A DNA stretch of 64,000 bases from Fibrobacterota bacterium (GCA_003165595.1 PLWQ01000034.1:45144-109143); one strand, 5' to 3'; counted from the stretch's first letter, positions 8,778 to 17,813 are shown. Made by a program: numbers and translations. Notes: generated from the letters alone by a model not told the origin.

Positions 8778-9812
8778 CTATTTCCCGCGACTCTTGTGCG
8801 TCAACTTTACCTCTCGCCAGAGAGCGGTGCGCGGGTCCTTCACCAGCTTGATATGCGGCGTTTCCCCGCCGTCGAAAATCATAAGCTCGTTGTCGGTAAT
8901 CACCGTGCGCCCGCGCAGCGTCACGCCCATCTTGTTGATGACCCGGTACTGGGTAACGAGGTGGTCCCGCATGTGCTCGAAATCATCGCGCTGCTCGCCG
9001 AAAGCGAAGAACAGCGTGGCGATGCCGGCCGATTTGAGCCTCCGGTACACTTTGAGAGGAAATTGTTTGATTTGCCGCCGCCGCTCGAAACCGCGTTTCT
9101 GATAGATGGAATTCCTGTCGGTAAATATCACGTAGCAGAATCGGGCATCGGGAAACAGCGTGGCAAGCGGCTCGAACAGGTTGCCGACAAGGTCGTCGGC
9201 ATCTATGGTGAGCTTCTCCAGTTTGCTTTCCAGCACCAGGATTGTGCGCTTGAGGAAATAGCGGTAGTCGAACAGGCCGTCGAGTTCCTTGATGTTTTCG
9301 TAACCGAATTTGCCTTTGCCGGTTTTTTTGAGAATAACGAGGTTCGGGTACTTTCGGATTTTGAGAATGTACTGTTGTGTATTTGCGATGATAAAATCGT
9401 CGCGTTCCGCCGGATTGAACCGCTTGTCGAATATGCCGCCGGTTTTGCCGTGCGGGCTCGTGTGCTTGAGCCAGTACTTGGTGACCCGACGCGCGATGCG
9501 CTCCGCGATGTCGCCCTCGATATTGCCCCACGCGGTACTGTCGAACGCGTATCGCGCGCTCAGCAAATCCTCCACGGTGTACAGCGGATAGCTGATGCCT
9601 TGTATCCGGTACTCGATAATCACCTTGTCGAGGTTATTACGGCCCTCGTTGATTTCGTCGTTTGGATTGTGAAGACGGTACGAGCCCCGCACGCCGTGGT
9701 CGCGCCGCAGGGAATGAATGACGCTTTCCCCCTCGCCCGACACGCCGGAAGGGTTCCAGGCGACCGGCTCAAAACCTTCGAACAGCAAATAGGGATCGTC
9801 CGAAGCGGTCAT
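8778..9812 (-). CDS. Unrecognised cytoplasmic protein with a possible nuclease-like ExK strand
   Basis: A 344-residue protein without signal peptide or membrane helix, rich in charged residues (GFERRRQIKQFPLKVYRRL). I do not recognise the family. One segment, RTILVLESKLEKL (189-201), has the shape of the second half of a PD-(D/E)XK nuclease core: a hydrophobic strand ending in E195-S-K197, with candidate acidic residues D178 and D182 just before. Another strand-like segment, ARFCYVIFTDRNSIY, follows. That is a weak structural guess. The gene stands alone between convergent neighbours, ending 20 bases from the small secreted protein's stop. ATG at 9812 is chosen; a TTG at 9821 is possible. Confidence 0.7.
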   Translation of the reverse strand: MTASDDPYLLFEGFEPVAWNPSGVSGEGESVIHSLRRDHGVRGSYRLHNPNDEINEGRNNLDKVIIEYRIQGISYPLYTVEDLLSARYAFDSTAWGNIEGDIAERIARRVTKYWLKHTSPHGKTGGIFDKRFNPAERDDFIIANTQQYILKIRKYPNLVILKKTGKGKFGYENIKELDGLFDYRYFLKRTILVLESKLEKLTIDADDLVGNLFEPLATLFPDARFCYVIFTDRNSIYQKRGFERRRQIKQFPLKVYRRLKSAGIATLFFAFGEQRDDFEHMRDHLVTQYRVINKMGVTLRGRTVITDNELMIFDGGETPHIKLVKDPRTALWREVKLTHKSRGK

Positions 9813-9995
9813 AGGCGGCAACGGGGGCCAGCTAATTTACAGGCGCTTGCATAAGGTGCCATGGTAGGGTAAATAATCGATGGGCGCCGCCCGGTGCAAC
9901 AATGAGCGATAGGCGCGGCCGGCACTTGCGGCTTTGCATCGTTTGGATGCATATTTACACGACGAAACGTACCGCCACGCAACCGCAAGGACAGT

Positions 9996-10757
9996 ATGTT
10001 CTACGATGCGGAACTCAAAGCCGCGCTCGATGCCGCCCAGGCCGCGGGAGCAATCCAACTCGATTGCCGCACCAAACGCATCGGCGTGGAAACCAAGCCC
10101 GACGCGTCGCCGGTGACCGAGGTCGACAAGCGGTGTGAGGCCGTGATCCGCGATCAGCTCATGCGTCAATTCCCCCGCGATGGATTCCTGGGCGAAGAGA
10201 CCGGTCAGGCCGACGGGGCAAGCGGCAGAACGTGGATCGTGGATCCGCTTGACGGCACGCGGCCCTACCTGCATGGCATTCCCACCTACAGCGCGCTTAT
10301 CGCCCTGGAAGACGAGGGCCGGCTTGCGGTAGGCTGCATGCATCTGCCTGCGCTGTGCGAAACCTATTGGGCCCGGGAAGGCGGCGGCGCGTTCTGCAAT
10401 GGCGCGCCGATTCATGTTTCACAAACCACAGAGCTCTCCAGGGTTATGGGCAGCAGCCTCGGGTTTGTGGAAAAATCCCCGGGGCGCGGCGGAGAGAGGC
10501 TGCTTTCCCTCATGAAAACCTGGGACTACGCATATGGTTTCATGGACGCGTATTCTTACGCCGGGGTAGCGAGCGGGCGGCTTGACGTGTGCGTCAACCT
10601 CCTGGATAAACCGTGGGACTGCGCCGCGGCCGCGTGCATCGTATCCGAGGCCGGAGGACGATTCTCCGATGTTAAAGGGAACCGTTCGGTGCGCAATGGA
10701 TCGGTGATTCTCTCCAATGGTTTTGTTCATGATGCGGTCTTAGAGTATTTTCAGTAG
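9996..10757 (+). CDS. Inositol-monophosphatase-family phosphatase (IMPase or HisN type)
   Basis: A 253-residue member of the FIG superfamily of Mg-dependent, lithium-sensitive phosphatases. The metal-binding residues are in place: GEE (66-68), the DPLDGT box (83-88) and WD near the C-terminus (KPWDCAAAACIVSEAGG). The text after the DPLDGT box (RPYLHGIPTYSALIAL) resembles histidinol-phosphatase HisN as much as IMPase, so both are possible. A myo-inositol-1-phosphate synthase lies 38 kb away in this window and no his gene is visible, which slightly favours inositol-phosphate dephosphorylation. AAGGA lies 4 bases before the ATG. Signal peptidase I follows on the same strand. Confidence 0.88.
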   Translation: MFYDAELKAALDAAQAAGAIQLDCRTKRIGVETKPDASPVTEVDKRCEAVIRDQLMRQFPRDGFLGEETGQADGASGRTWIVDPLDGTRPYLHGIPTYSALIALEDEGRLAVGCMHLPALCETYWAREGGGAFCNGAPIHVSQTTELSRVMGSSLGFVEKSPGRGGERLLSLMKTWDYAYGFMDAYSYAGVASGRLDVCVNLLDKPWDCAAAACIVSEAGGRFSDVKGNRSVRNGSVILSNGFVHDAVLEYFQ

Positions 10758-10821
10758 TTCTTTTGTGTTGTTGCTGCGGCTGCCGCAGGCACCGCGTACG
10801 ACGGATAATCCGGAGGTTCTT

Positions 10822-11862
10822 TTGGACAAGAAAGCAGGGACGAAACAGGCCGACGAACAGAAACCTTCGCAGCGGAGATCCGAGAAAGCGGGAATAACCC
10901 ATTTCACAAAGGACATGGTTTCCGCGCTCGCCATGGCGCTCGTCGCAATCGTCTACGTTATTCAGGCGTTCAAGATACCAAGCGGGTCCATGGAGGACAG
11001 TCTGCTGGTGGGCGATTTCCTGCTGGGGCTCAAGTTTATTTACGGCGCGCCGGTGCTGCCCTTTATGTACACAAAGTTTCCCGGCGTCACCAATCCCAAA
11101 CCCGGCGACGTCATCATCTTCAAGTACCCGGGAACCGACAAGAAAGACTACATCAAGCGGTGCGTGGCCGGGCCGGGCGACACCGTCCAGATCGACACCT
11201 CCAGGGTGATGGTCAATCACCGCCCGTTCGTGCTGCCCCCGAAAGGCAAGTATATTCTCGGCGGCCTGCTCGACTCGAGCATCGCCAATTTCGCTCCGCT
11301 GCGCGTTCCCACGAAGGGAGACACGCTCCGGCTCGGCGCCGACGTTCCCTGCCGCGAATTCCTGTATTACAAGCATCTTGTCAAGCAGGAGAACCCACGA
11401 ACGCCCATCGCCGTCAAGTATCAGCTCTACATCAACGGCGCGTTCGCCAACAACCAGAAAGTGCTCGTCAACGGCTATTGGGAAATCCCGTTCGGCGACA
11501 TCGACTTCAACAAGATCGACAATTGGCTTGAGATCGACAAGGTGCTTCGGCAGGTGCCGGGCCAGTTTCCCGACAAGACCGTAGAAATCCGCAAGCTGTT
11601 GTACCTCAACAACAATCTCGTGACGCAATACATTGTGAAGAACGACAACTATTTCATGATGGGTGATAACCGCGATAACTCAACCGATTCGCGGTACTGG
11701 GGATTTCTCAACCGCAATTTCGTGAAGGCAAAGGCGTTTATCCTCTACTTTTCCTGGGACAGCAGCCGCCCCTTGTGGGACCCCCTCAAGATACGCTGGA
11801 ACAGGATCGGAAGGCTTATCCGGTCGTGGGACGGCACCCGCCAGATCGCGGGCGCCCGGTAG
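10822..11862 (+). CDS. lepB: Signal peptidase I
   Basis: A 346-residue type I signal peptidase, which cleaves signal peptides from exported proteins at the outer face of the inner membrane. A membrane helix (residues 33-50) precedes the catalytic serine in IPSGSMEDS (S56); the general-base lysine lies in DYIKRCVAGPGD (K112); the box-E motif GDNRDNSTDSRYWG is near residue 285. A long insertion between box D and box E makes it larger than the Gram-positive type. The TTG at 10822 is preferred because GGAGG lies 5 bases upstream; a GTG at 10765 would add 19 residues but has no ribosome site. Many proteins in this window carry signals it would cleave. Confidence 0.92.
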   Translation: MDKKAGTKQADEQKPSQRRSEKAGITHFTKDMVSALAMALVAIVYVIQAFKIPSGSMEDSLLVGDFLLGLKFIYGAPVLPFMYTKFPGVTNPKPGDVIIFKYPGTDKKDYIKRCVAGPGDTVQIDTSRVMVNHRPFVLPPKGKYILGGLLDSSIANFAPLRVPTKGDTLRLGADVPCREFLYYKHLVKQENPRTPIAVKYQLYINGAFANNQKVLVNGYWEIPFGDIDFNKIDNWLEIDKVLRQVPGQFPDKTVEIRKLLYLNNNLVTQYIVKNDNYFMMGDNRDNSTDSRYWGFLNRNFVKAKAFILYFSWDSSRPLWDPLKIRWNRIGRLIRSWDGTRQIAGAR

Positions 11863-11895
11863 GCCGGCCGCTCCGCGGGGATTACTTTCTGTTAA

Positions 11896-12831
11896 TCACG
11901 CGAGTTCGACGCGCCAGTAGCGGAGAAGATCGTCGAGGGTCTTTTCAATCGGGATTTTCGGCTCCCATCCCGTTTCCGCGCGCAGTTTGCGGTTGTCGCC
12001 GGCGAGCCGGCGATAGGTCTTTACTTTCCGTAGTCTCGCGCTCTCCTCAATCACGCGCAGAGGCACCGAAGATTTCTTCGTAACGAATGCAAGAATCTCC
12101 GAAAGCGGCCGCGTAACGCCCGAACACACGTTGTACACCTGCGACCTCCTCCCCTTCTCCATGATGAGCCAATACGCGTTTACGACGTCGCGGACATCCG
12201 AAAAATCAATCTCGACGTTAAGATCGCCAACGTGGATTTCCCGGGGTATATCGCCCTTTTCGGCACGCGCGATTTGCCTCGCCCAGTCGGAGCAGACAAA
12301 CAGCTGGGACTGTCCCGGCCCGGTGTGATTGAACGACCGCGTGAACAGGATATCGAGCCCGTACTGCCGGCAGTACTGTTGTCCGATAAGCTCGGTGGCA
12401 TATTTGGAGATGCCGTAGAAATTTGACGGATTCGGCAGCGATTCCTCGGAAATAAGCCCTTCGGCTTTGGTGTCGTATTCCTTTGAGGAACCGACCACCA
12501 GAAGTTTTCCCTGAGCGCAGTACCGTTTCATGGCATCGATTACCGAAATGGTGCCCGTGATGTTGATATCAAGCGCGCTCCGGGGCGTGCGGTCGGCCTC
12601 GGCGGGGAAGCTCACCCCGGCGAGGTGGTATATTTCCTGAGGTGCAAGGCGCGCAAACGCCTGCGCAACGCTGTCGCTGTCTGTAATGTCAACCACTTCG
12701 TACGGGATATTGTCCACCGAGCAGGTCGCCTCGATGCCAAGACCCGCAACACTCCGGCCTTTTTCGAGCAGCAAAGCGGCAAGGTGCCGGCCGGCAAAAC
12801 CATTGATGCCGGTGATGAGCGACGTAATCAT
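11896..12831 (-). CDS. NAD-dependent epimerase/dehydratase, GDP-4-keto-6-deoxymannose reductase-like
   Basis: A 311-residue extended SDR. The Rossmann motif is TGINGFAGRH (residues 7-16) and the catalytic pair is in YGISK; SSKEYD supplies the upstream serine. Conserved pieces such as FNHTGPGQ and VRDVVNAYW match sugar-nucleotide SDRs, with best resemblance to GDP-4-keto-6-deoxy-D-mannose reductases (Rmd, giving GDP-D-rhamnose). The dehydratase that would supply the substrate, gmd, is at 25235. Start at 12831 chosen because the Rossmann strand begins there (MITSLITG); the longer frame to 12957 adds unrelated sequence. Last gene of a minus-strand glycan group. Confidence 0.8.
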   Translation of the reverse strand: MITSLITGINGFAGRHLAALLLEKGRSVAGLGIEATCSVDNIPYEVVDITDSDSVAQAFARLAPQEIYHLAGVSFPAEADRTPRSALDINITGTISVIDAMKRYCAQGKLLVVGSSKEYDTKAEGLISEESLPNPSNFYGISKYATELIGQQYCRQYGLDILFTRSFNHTGPGQSQLFVCSDWARQIARAEKGDIPREIHVGDLNVEIDFSDVRDVVNAYWLIMEKGRRSQVYNVCSGVTRPLSEILAFVTKKSSVPLRVIEESARLRKVKTYRRLAGDNRKLRAETGWEPKIPIEKTLDDLLRYWRVELA

Positions 12832-12922
12832 TGATTCTCTCGATCGTTTACATGACACGGAACATCTCAATGCCGTTCCGCAGTTTTTACTGTATGCAAA
12901 ATAGATGGCTCCTTGCGACGGA

Positions 12923-13894
12923 TCAATTCTTTCTTTGCACAGCCATGCACGACTCAAACACGTGGGCGACCGCGACGGTGTTCATGCACGGCTTGGCGTT
13001 CGCATTGGCATCCGGATGACACGGAAAGCAACCCTGCTCTCCGGCGCAAACGATTGCCACATTGCGGCCCCGTGGCGCCCACACCGCAGGATCCGACGGA
13101 CCGAACAGAACCACGCTTGGCGCTCCGGCGGCCACGGCGAGATGAGATATTCCCGAGTCATTGCCAACAAACAGAGAACTGCGGCTCAGCACACGAACCA
13201 GCGCGGGAAGCGGCGCGTCGCGAAAGACCCTTTCCGGTGCGGGAAAAGAAAACTGACCCTCCTCCGCCGGTCCCGCTATCCAGACAATACAAAAGCCCTG
13301 AGCACGCAGCTTCTCCGCCAAATCAAGATACCGATCGAACGGCCAATTTTTCTTCGGGCTCCCGCTGCCCGGATGAATCGCCGCGATCCTTTCGCCCGGG
13401 CCCGCGGCGGCGTCGGGTTCGGCCGCGCCCGCCGGGTGCGGCGTGAGCCGCGGATACGCGGCGCTATGCGGCACGCCGCCATGCTTGACGCACGAGAGGT
13501 GGTAATCGCAGATGTTAATTCTGTCCGGTGGAAACGGGTCATGCACAATCAGCCGTGACAGCCCCAACCGTTCAAACCGGACGCACAGCGGCGACGCGGC
13601 CGCAGCGAAAAGAAAGGCCGCGGTCACTCGTGCCAGCGCTTTCGATACCGGCGCGTCGAGCGGCGCATCGGCCAGGTACAGGCGCGCAAATTCCGGCCGT
13701 TGCGCGTCCCATACCTCGTCGAACAGCCCTTCGCCGATTCCCAAAATGCCGTATGCCGGTTTACCGAGGAGAATTCTCCGGAGCCCGCCCGTACGGCCGT
13801 TCCACGCCGCCATGGCAGGCATGGCGGTAATGAAATCCCCGAGGCCGCCGGCGTGGTAGATGAGAGAGCATGGTGAGGTTGGATGCGATGACAT
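12923..13894 (-). CDS. Family 9 glycosyltransferase (heptosyltransferase-like)
   Basis: A 323-residue GT9 protein. The N-terminal acceptor domain starts with YHAGGLGDFITAMPA and the C-terminal donor domain carries HPGSGSPKKNWP, GNDSGISHLA and FGPSDP, the usual GT9 donor-site motifs. Family members add heptose or other sugars to the inner part of lipopolysaccharide or related glycans at the cytoplasmic face of the inner membrane. It follows the GSCFA gene by 35 bases and precedes the SDR by 91 bases, so it probably belongs to the same glycan operon. Acceptor and donor sugars cannot be read from sequence. Confidence 0.88.
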   Translation of the reverse strand: MSSHPTSPCSLIYHAGGLGDFITAMPAMAAWNGRTGGLRRILLGKPAYGILGIGEGLFDEVWDAQRPEFARLYLADAPLDAPVSKALARVTAAFLFAAAASPLCVRFERLGLSRLIVHDPFPPDRINICDYHLSCVKHGGVPHSAAYPRLTPHPAGAAEPDAAAGPGERIAAIHPGSGSPKKNWPFDRYLDLAEKLRAQGFCIVWIAGPAEEGQFSFPAPERVFRDAPLPALVRVLSRSSLFVGNDSGISHLAVAAGAPSVVLFGPSDPAVWAPRGRNVAIVCAGEQGCFPCHPDANANAKPCMNTVAVAHVFESCMAVQRKN

Positions 13895-13929
13895 TGCCGA
13901 ACACGCCGGCGCAGGCCGGTTCCTGTTGA

Positions 13930-14928
13930 CTAATTCGATGCCAGGCCCGTAAAATACTCAACGGCCCGCACAAAGTTTACTTCCGGGTATTTTGCACCGA
14001 TGGCGCGAAGCCTGTCGAGCTGCATCCGCGCGAATTCCCTCGTCGCGCCACCTGCCGTTTCCGACACAACATGATTCATGGCTTTTCGCAACGGTTCCCA
14101 TTCGGCGATAAACCGGGCCGACCTGGCCTCTACGCATGCAGCCACGAACCGTTCCCACAGGTAATCGACGGCGATCGGCGCCGGGTGTGCCATGTCCCGG
14201 TCGTAGAAACGGTAGTCCCGGAGTTCATCCATTATTATCTCGTAGGCCGGAAAATAGTACAGCTGCGGAAAGGCCTCTTCCAGTTTGTGAAGAGCGCACA
14301 CGAGCGTGGATTTGCTTACCAGATTGTCGTGCGCGCAGTTTCTCAGGTGACGCACCGGACTCACGGTTGCAATGCACATGCAGTCCGGCCTCGAGACAAA
14401 AAGGCGCTCCAACGCATCCTTCAATTCGGCCGCGATTTCCTCTATGGAAAGCAACCGCCGCGTAAACAGCGTCGCAGGCTGTTTGTGGCAATTCGCGACA
14501 ACGGCGCCTGTTTGTGTATGGACGTATGCGAAAGCGGTGCCGAGGGTAATCATAAGGATATCGCATTTGTGGAGTGTCTCGCATCCTTGTTCAAAACTCG
14601 CGTCTATCCGGTTGCGGCACTCGTCGGCCGACCCGGCGGAAAACGAACCGTGGTGGTCCCAGCTGCGCCACAGGCCGTCTGCGAAGAAAAGCTCCTCGTT
14701 CGTGTACATTCTGCCGCTCGCAAGCCTGCGCAGGCCGGCGGCAATGGACGCGGGGTTGAATACAATGCCGAAGGGATTGACGCATGCGTCAAACAGGTTC
14801 TCGTGCAGCAGGCCGCCCATGGTTTCGGCGAAGCACGAGCCCAGGCTCAGGATCGTGTGGGTGTGGTTGATGGAAAGCCGGCTTTTGGGGGCGTCGACAA
14901 CGGTCCGGAATCTGTCTGCTGCAGTCAT
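13930..14928 (-). CDS. GSCFA-domain protein
   Basis: A 332-residue protein with the signature that names the family, ILSLGSCFAETMG (residues 28-40). GSCFA proteins are related to SGNH/GDSL hydrolases; the Ser in GSCFA would be the nucleophile, and a late His (AHPAPIAVDYLW) could complete the site. They are usually found with polysaccharide genes and may act as esterases or acetyltransferases on sugars, but their activity is not established. Its start overlaps the stop of the upstream GT2 gene by 4 bases (ATGA), so the two are translationally coupled. That fits a job on the same glycan. Confidence 0.85.
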   Translation of the reverse strand: MTAADRFRTVVDAPKSRLSINHTHTILSLGSCFAETMGGLLHENLFDACVNPFGIVFNPASIAAGLRRLASGRMYTNEELFFADGLWRSWDHHGSFSAGSADECRNRIDASFEQGCETLHKCDILMITLGTAFAYVHTQTGAVVANCHKQPATLFTRRLLSIEEIAAELKDALERLFVSRPDCMCIATVSPVRHLRNCAHDNLVSKSTLVCALHKLEEAFPQLYYFPAYEIIMDELRDYRFYDRDMAHPAPIAVDYLWERFVAACVEARSARFIAEWEPLRKAMNHVVSETAGGATREFARMQLDRLRAIGAKYPEVNFVRAVEYFTGLASN

Positions 14929-15764
14929 GTTTCCTCCGGGACGGCATGGACGTCCACTGCGCCGCTCCGGTGCCCCTCGATTCCCTTGGCCGCCCAGTAC
15001 TGCTGCGGGAAACAGAGGCGATGGTAGGTCTCGGCGTCATGGGGCATGGGATCGGACCGGTGGAACAGGTGGTATTGCAGCGCCTCACGGGTAATTGTCT
15101 TGATACGCAGGCCTTTGAGCCTGAACCGTTCGGTAAGATTGATGTCCTCAACTCCCCTGCCGACAATGGCTTCATCGTAGCCATTTACAGACCGGAAGTC
15201 GGCCTCATGAACGGAGAAATTGCTGCCCACGACCCAGTACCGCTTTCCAAACGCGTTCTCAAGGGCAAATGATCCGGGCACATAGATTCCGTGCTTGCGC
15301 TGCCCGGAAAGGCAGCCGTTCCACCAGAATCCGGGCCACTCCAGACGTTTCGATGCCACATCGGCGCGCGTTATCCGGGCCGTGAGCGATTCGGACAGCA
15401 TCACCCTACGGCCCGCGAGCACCAGGCCGTGTCTTTTGTGCCGGTAGTGCGCTTCGACAAACCGGTGATGGAGAACGCAATCGCCGTCGATAAAAATAAG
15501 ATAGTCGGACGCGGCCTGCGCGGCCGCTTCATTGACAATAATGGTCTTGCGGAATCCCGCATCTTCGTGCCGCACATGTCGCACGGGTATCGGCGAGACG
15601 CCGCGGAACCGCCGGACCTCCTCGGCAAGGTCGGGCCCGGAACCATCGTCGGCGATGAGGACCTCAAAATTCGTGAATGTCTGCAGCGAGAGGCTCGCAA
15701 AGATCTTTTCGAGGAAGTCGGGCCGCTTGTACACCGCGACGATAAGCGATACGGCAGGGTTCAT
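14925..15764 (-). CDS. Family 2 glycosyltransferase with C-terminal galactosyl-type domain
   Basis: A 279-residue GT-A enzyme. It begins with SLIVAVYKRPDFLEK, has the first acidic patch in LIADDGSGPD (about 38-47), the metal-binding DGD in IFIDGDCVLHH (about 90-100), and the C-terminal NGYDE...GRGVEDINLTERF segment typical of the glyco_transf_7C-type acceptor region. Donor sugar is unknown. Overlaps of 4 bases at both ends (with the YqeY gene upstream and GSCFA downstream) place it in a tightly coupled operon. Confidence 0.88.
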   Translation of the reverse strand: MNPAVSLIVAVYKRPDFLEKIFASLSLQTFTNFEVLIADDGSGPDLAEEVRRFRGVSPIPVRHVRHEDAGFRKTIIVNEAAAQAASDYLIFIDGDCVLHHRFVEAHYRHKRHGLVLAGRRVMLSESLTARITRADVASKRLEWPGFWWNGCLSGQRKHGIYVPGSFALENAFGKRYWVVGSNFSVHEADFRSVNGYDEAIVGRGVEDINLTERFRLKGLRIKTITREALQYHLFHRSDPMPHDAETYHRLCFPQQYWAAKGIEGHRSGAVDVHAVPEET

Positions 15765-16222
15765 GCCTGGGGTCCGGAGAGTTTGGCCGCCACCACCTCG
15801 TTGATGATCTTGCCGTCGGCCTTGCCCTTTACCTGCGGCATCACGAGTTTCATCACCTTGCCCATGTCCTGCCTGCCCACGGCTCCCGCCTCGGCGATCG
15901 CCGCCGTCACGATGGCCTCGATTTCTTCTTTGGAAAGCTGGGCCGGCAGATATTTTGTAAAAAGGCCGCTCTGGAACTCCTCGCGGTCGGCAAGATCCGT
16001 GCGGCCCGCGGCCTTAAACTGCTCCGCGGATTCGGCGCGCTGTTTGATGGCCTTTGCAATGACGCCCGCCACGTTGCCGTCGGAAAGTTCCTTTTGCTCG
16101 ATGAGTTCGAGGTTCTTGATTTCCGCGTGCAGCGTGCGCAGCGAGAGCAGTTTTTCCTTTTCCTGCGCCTTCATCGCCGTCTTGATATCGGCGAGCAGCG
16201 CGTCGAGAATGGTGGATGCCAT
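15761..16222 (-). CDS. GatB/YqeY-family protein
   Basis: A 153-residue YqeY protein: N-terminal helical half (LLADIKTAMKAQEKEKLLSL) and C-terminal half with LPAQLSKEEIEAIV and DMGKVMKLVMPQVKGKADG, resembling the tRNA-binding tail of GatB. The family is thought to help tRNA-dependent amidation or related tRNA handling, though its role is not settled. The start at 16222 has a near-perfect AAAGGAGG 5 bases upstream; the frame runs further up to 16324 only because the repeat region before it happens to lack stops. It overlaps the GT2 gene by 4 bases. Confidence 0.9.
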   Translation of the reverse strand: MASTILDALLADIKTAMKAQEKEKLLSLRTLHAEIKNLELIEQKELSDGNVAGVIAKAIKQRAESAEQFKAAGRTDLADREEFQSGLFTKYLPAQLSKEEIEAIVTAAIAEAGAVGRQDMGKVMKLVMPQVKGKADGKIINEVVAAKLSGPQA

Positions 16223-16256
16223 ATAGCCTCCTTTGTTCGAATCGATAGACTCATGG

Positions 16257-16364
16257 TTAAAAGTTGAAAGTGCAAAGTTGAAAGCATGAGAGACTCTCCG
16301 TCTCTCCTCGTCTCCATCTGTCACTTTTCACTTTGAACTTCCAACTTTGAACTTTTGACTTCTT
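16257..16364. repeat. Low-complexity CAACTTT-type repeat pair with central hairpin
   Basis: Between the YqeY and YkgJ genes, 16257-16284 carries repeated AAAGTTGAAAG units and 16321-16364 carries the complementary CTTTGAACTT units, so the two sides form an imperfect inverted pair. Between them is a perfect hairpin, GAGAGAC-TCTCC-GTCTCTC (16288-16306). The right arm supplies the last dozen codons of the YkgJ-like gene. A related run lies at 53051-53083. Confidence 0.65.
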
Positions 16365-16927
16365 ACCTTTGAACCAGCAGATGCATTCTCTGGAAATAAT
16401 ATACTATTGGGAATTGCGCGCCTCAGGACCTGATCCAGCGTGAATCGCTTCGGCGAAAGGGACGCAGCCCCGGCCGCCATGCAAAAGGCCGTGTTGAGCC
16501 TCATCAGGTTGCCGGTCACCGCTGCCGTGTCGAACACGTGGCTTCGGGGAAGCGAGGCTGGAGAAACCGACGTGAAATTCAGATCACAGCTTGAGAACAC
16601 GGTCGCACCCGTGTCGGCGAGCAGGGCCGCGCCGTGCGTCCGGCATATCATGGGCCGCGCCGGATATGCCGTGCATTCTCTGTTCGCAAGGAGCGCACAC
16701 AGGTGCTTTCCCCTTTTCCGCTTTCCGCGCCGCCGCGGAAGCCCGCTCAGATATGCTGTGAGCGCATGCGCCTCGATCGCGCACACGCTGTGCAGCTCGC
16801 AGCAGCCATGGCACCCTGGTGCACAGCGGATCTCGCTCTTGTACAACCGGAGAATCGAAGAGAAGAACGAATCGCAACACGAGCACAGGGTAGCGTAGTT
16901 GTCAAGGATGGCCCGGATGGTGGTCAT
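16328..16927 (-). CDS. YkgJ-family cysteine-cluster protein
   Basis: A 199-residue protein with the Zn/Fe-S-type cysteine set of the YkgJ/UPF0153 family: CAPGCHGCCELHSVC near residue 36, then REC and RPMICRTHG near 85-100, and a later Cys in FSSCDLNF. The function of the family is unknown; a metal-binding role is inferred. The C-terminal tail KVRSQKFKVGSSK is encoded by the adjoining low-complexity repeat and is probably not part of the ancestral protein. It starts 6 bases after the recO stop, so it is likely cotranscribed with recO. Confidence 0.82.
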   Translation of the reverse strand: MTTIRAILDNYATLCSCCDSFFSSILRLYKSEIRCAPGCHGCCELHSVCAIEAHALTAYLSGLPRRRGKRKRGKHLCALLANRECTAYPARPMICRTHGAALLADTGATVFSSCDLNFTSVSPASLPRSHVFDTAAVTGNLMRLNTAFCMAAGAASLSPKRFTLDQVLRRAIPNSILFPENASAGSKVRSQKFKVGSSK

Positions 16928-16933
16928 AACACC

Positions 16934-17749
16934 TCACCGTGGGGTCCAACAGGCGGGCTCGGCGGCGCGAGCCGCGGCCGGCGCACGGAGCAGGCTGTCC
17001 AGGAAATCTATTGACTTGAAATCGGAAGATGTCTGGAAATGATACTGGCAGAACCGGGCAAACAGGTGGATGATACGCCGCGCGTCGGCAGCGGAAATGC
17101 GCCGTGATTCCGGAGCATGGTCCGCGCCGGCTGCATCGGAAAGGGACGCCAGCACGGCCGCGGGGAGGAATGTGCCGTGCGCCGGCGCGCGCCGCGAGCA
17201 CTCGACGCACTCGCATGTCCCGCTTTCCAGGAGCAGGTGTGCTCCCGATGTTTCGGCAAACGGCCTGCCGCAAAGTACACAGGTGTCGATGTTTGGCCCG
17301 AATCCCATGAGTGACGAGAAATCGTACAGGAACTGCCAGGCCATGGCCGGGAAACAGCGTTGCGGCGGCAGAGTTTCCAAACGGAAAAGAAAGCCCGCCA
17401 GATAGGAAAAAACATCGGGATGCGGAGCGTCGGTCGACATGGTCTTGATGATCACCTCGAACGCCATGTCACGTACTGCGTTCTTGTGCAAGTCGGTGCG
17501 AACGTTGGGAAAGAAATCGAGGATGGAGATTCCTGCCAGCGTATGCAGATCGCGGTGCGGCCTGGCATACAGCAGCAACTCTGCAAGAAATCCTCGTTCA
17601 AGGCAGGGCAATCCGCTCTTTTTCCTGCGCACACCCTTGGCAATGCCGTGCACAAGCCCGTGACGTTCGGAATACAGATACAGGAGGCAGCTTGACTCGC
17701 GGTATGGGTTCGCCTTGAGGACAAAGGCTTTTGTTTTTTCAATGGTCAT
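16934..17749 (-). CDS. recO: DNA repair protein RecO
   Basis: A 271-residue RecO: N-terminal OB-fold (MTIEKTKAFVLKANPYRESS...GIAKGVRRKKSG), helical middle, and a zinc site with CVLCG and CECVEC (residues about 163-197). RecO loads RecA onto SSB-coated single strands with RecR and anneals DNA during repair. The start at 17749 is chosen because the OB-fold begins there; the open frame upstream adds 68 Arg-rich residues that do not fit the family. The stop is 6 bases from the YkgJ gene; the FtsB-like gene ends 64 bases upstream. Confidence 0.9.
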   Translation of the reverse strand: MTIEKTKAFVLKANPYRESSCLLYLYSERHGLVHGIAKGVRRKKSGLPCLERGFLAELLLYARPHRDLHTLAGISILDFFPNVRTDLHKNAVRDMAFEVIIKTMSTDAPHPDVFSYLAGFLFRLETLPPQRCFPAMAWQFLYDFSSLMGFGPNIDTCVLCGRPFAETSGAHLLLESGTCECVECSRRAPAHGTFLPAAVLASLSDAAGADHAPESRRISAADARRIIHLFARFCQYHFQTSSDFKSIDFLDSLLRAPAAARAAEPACWTPR

Positions 17750-17813
17750 TGACGCCGCCGTCCCCGCACGTCGCCCGTTGACCGGAGAAGAGCGCGCTTC
17801 GATTGGGGCATGG

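Noticed and set aside
8796..9854. 352-codon plus-strand frame opposite the unrecognised protein
   Set aside because: The minus-strand protein has balanced composition and strand/helix pattern; the plus frame is Val/Arg/His-rich without domain character. Some doubt remains because neither has a known family.
16228..16250. GTTCGAATC, similar to a tRNA T-loop
   Set aside because: No acceptor, D or anticodon stems fit around it; it lies in the leader of the YqeY gene.
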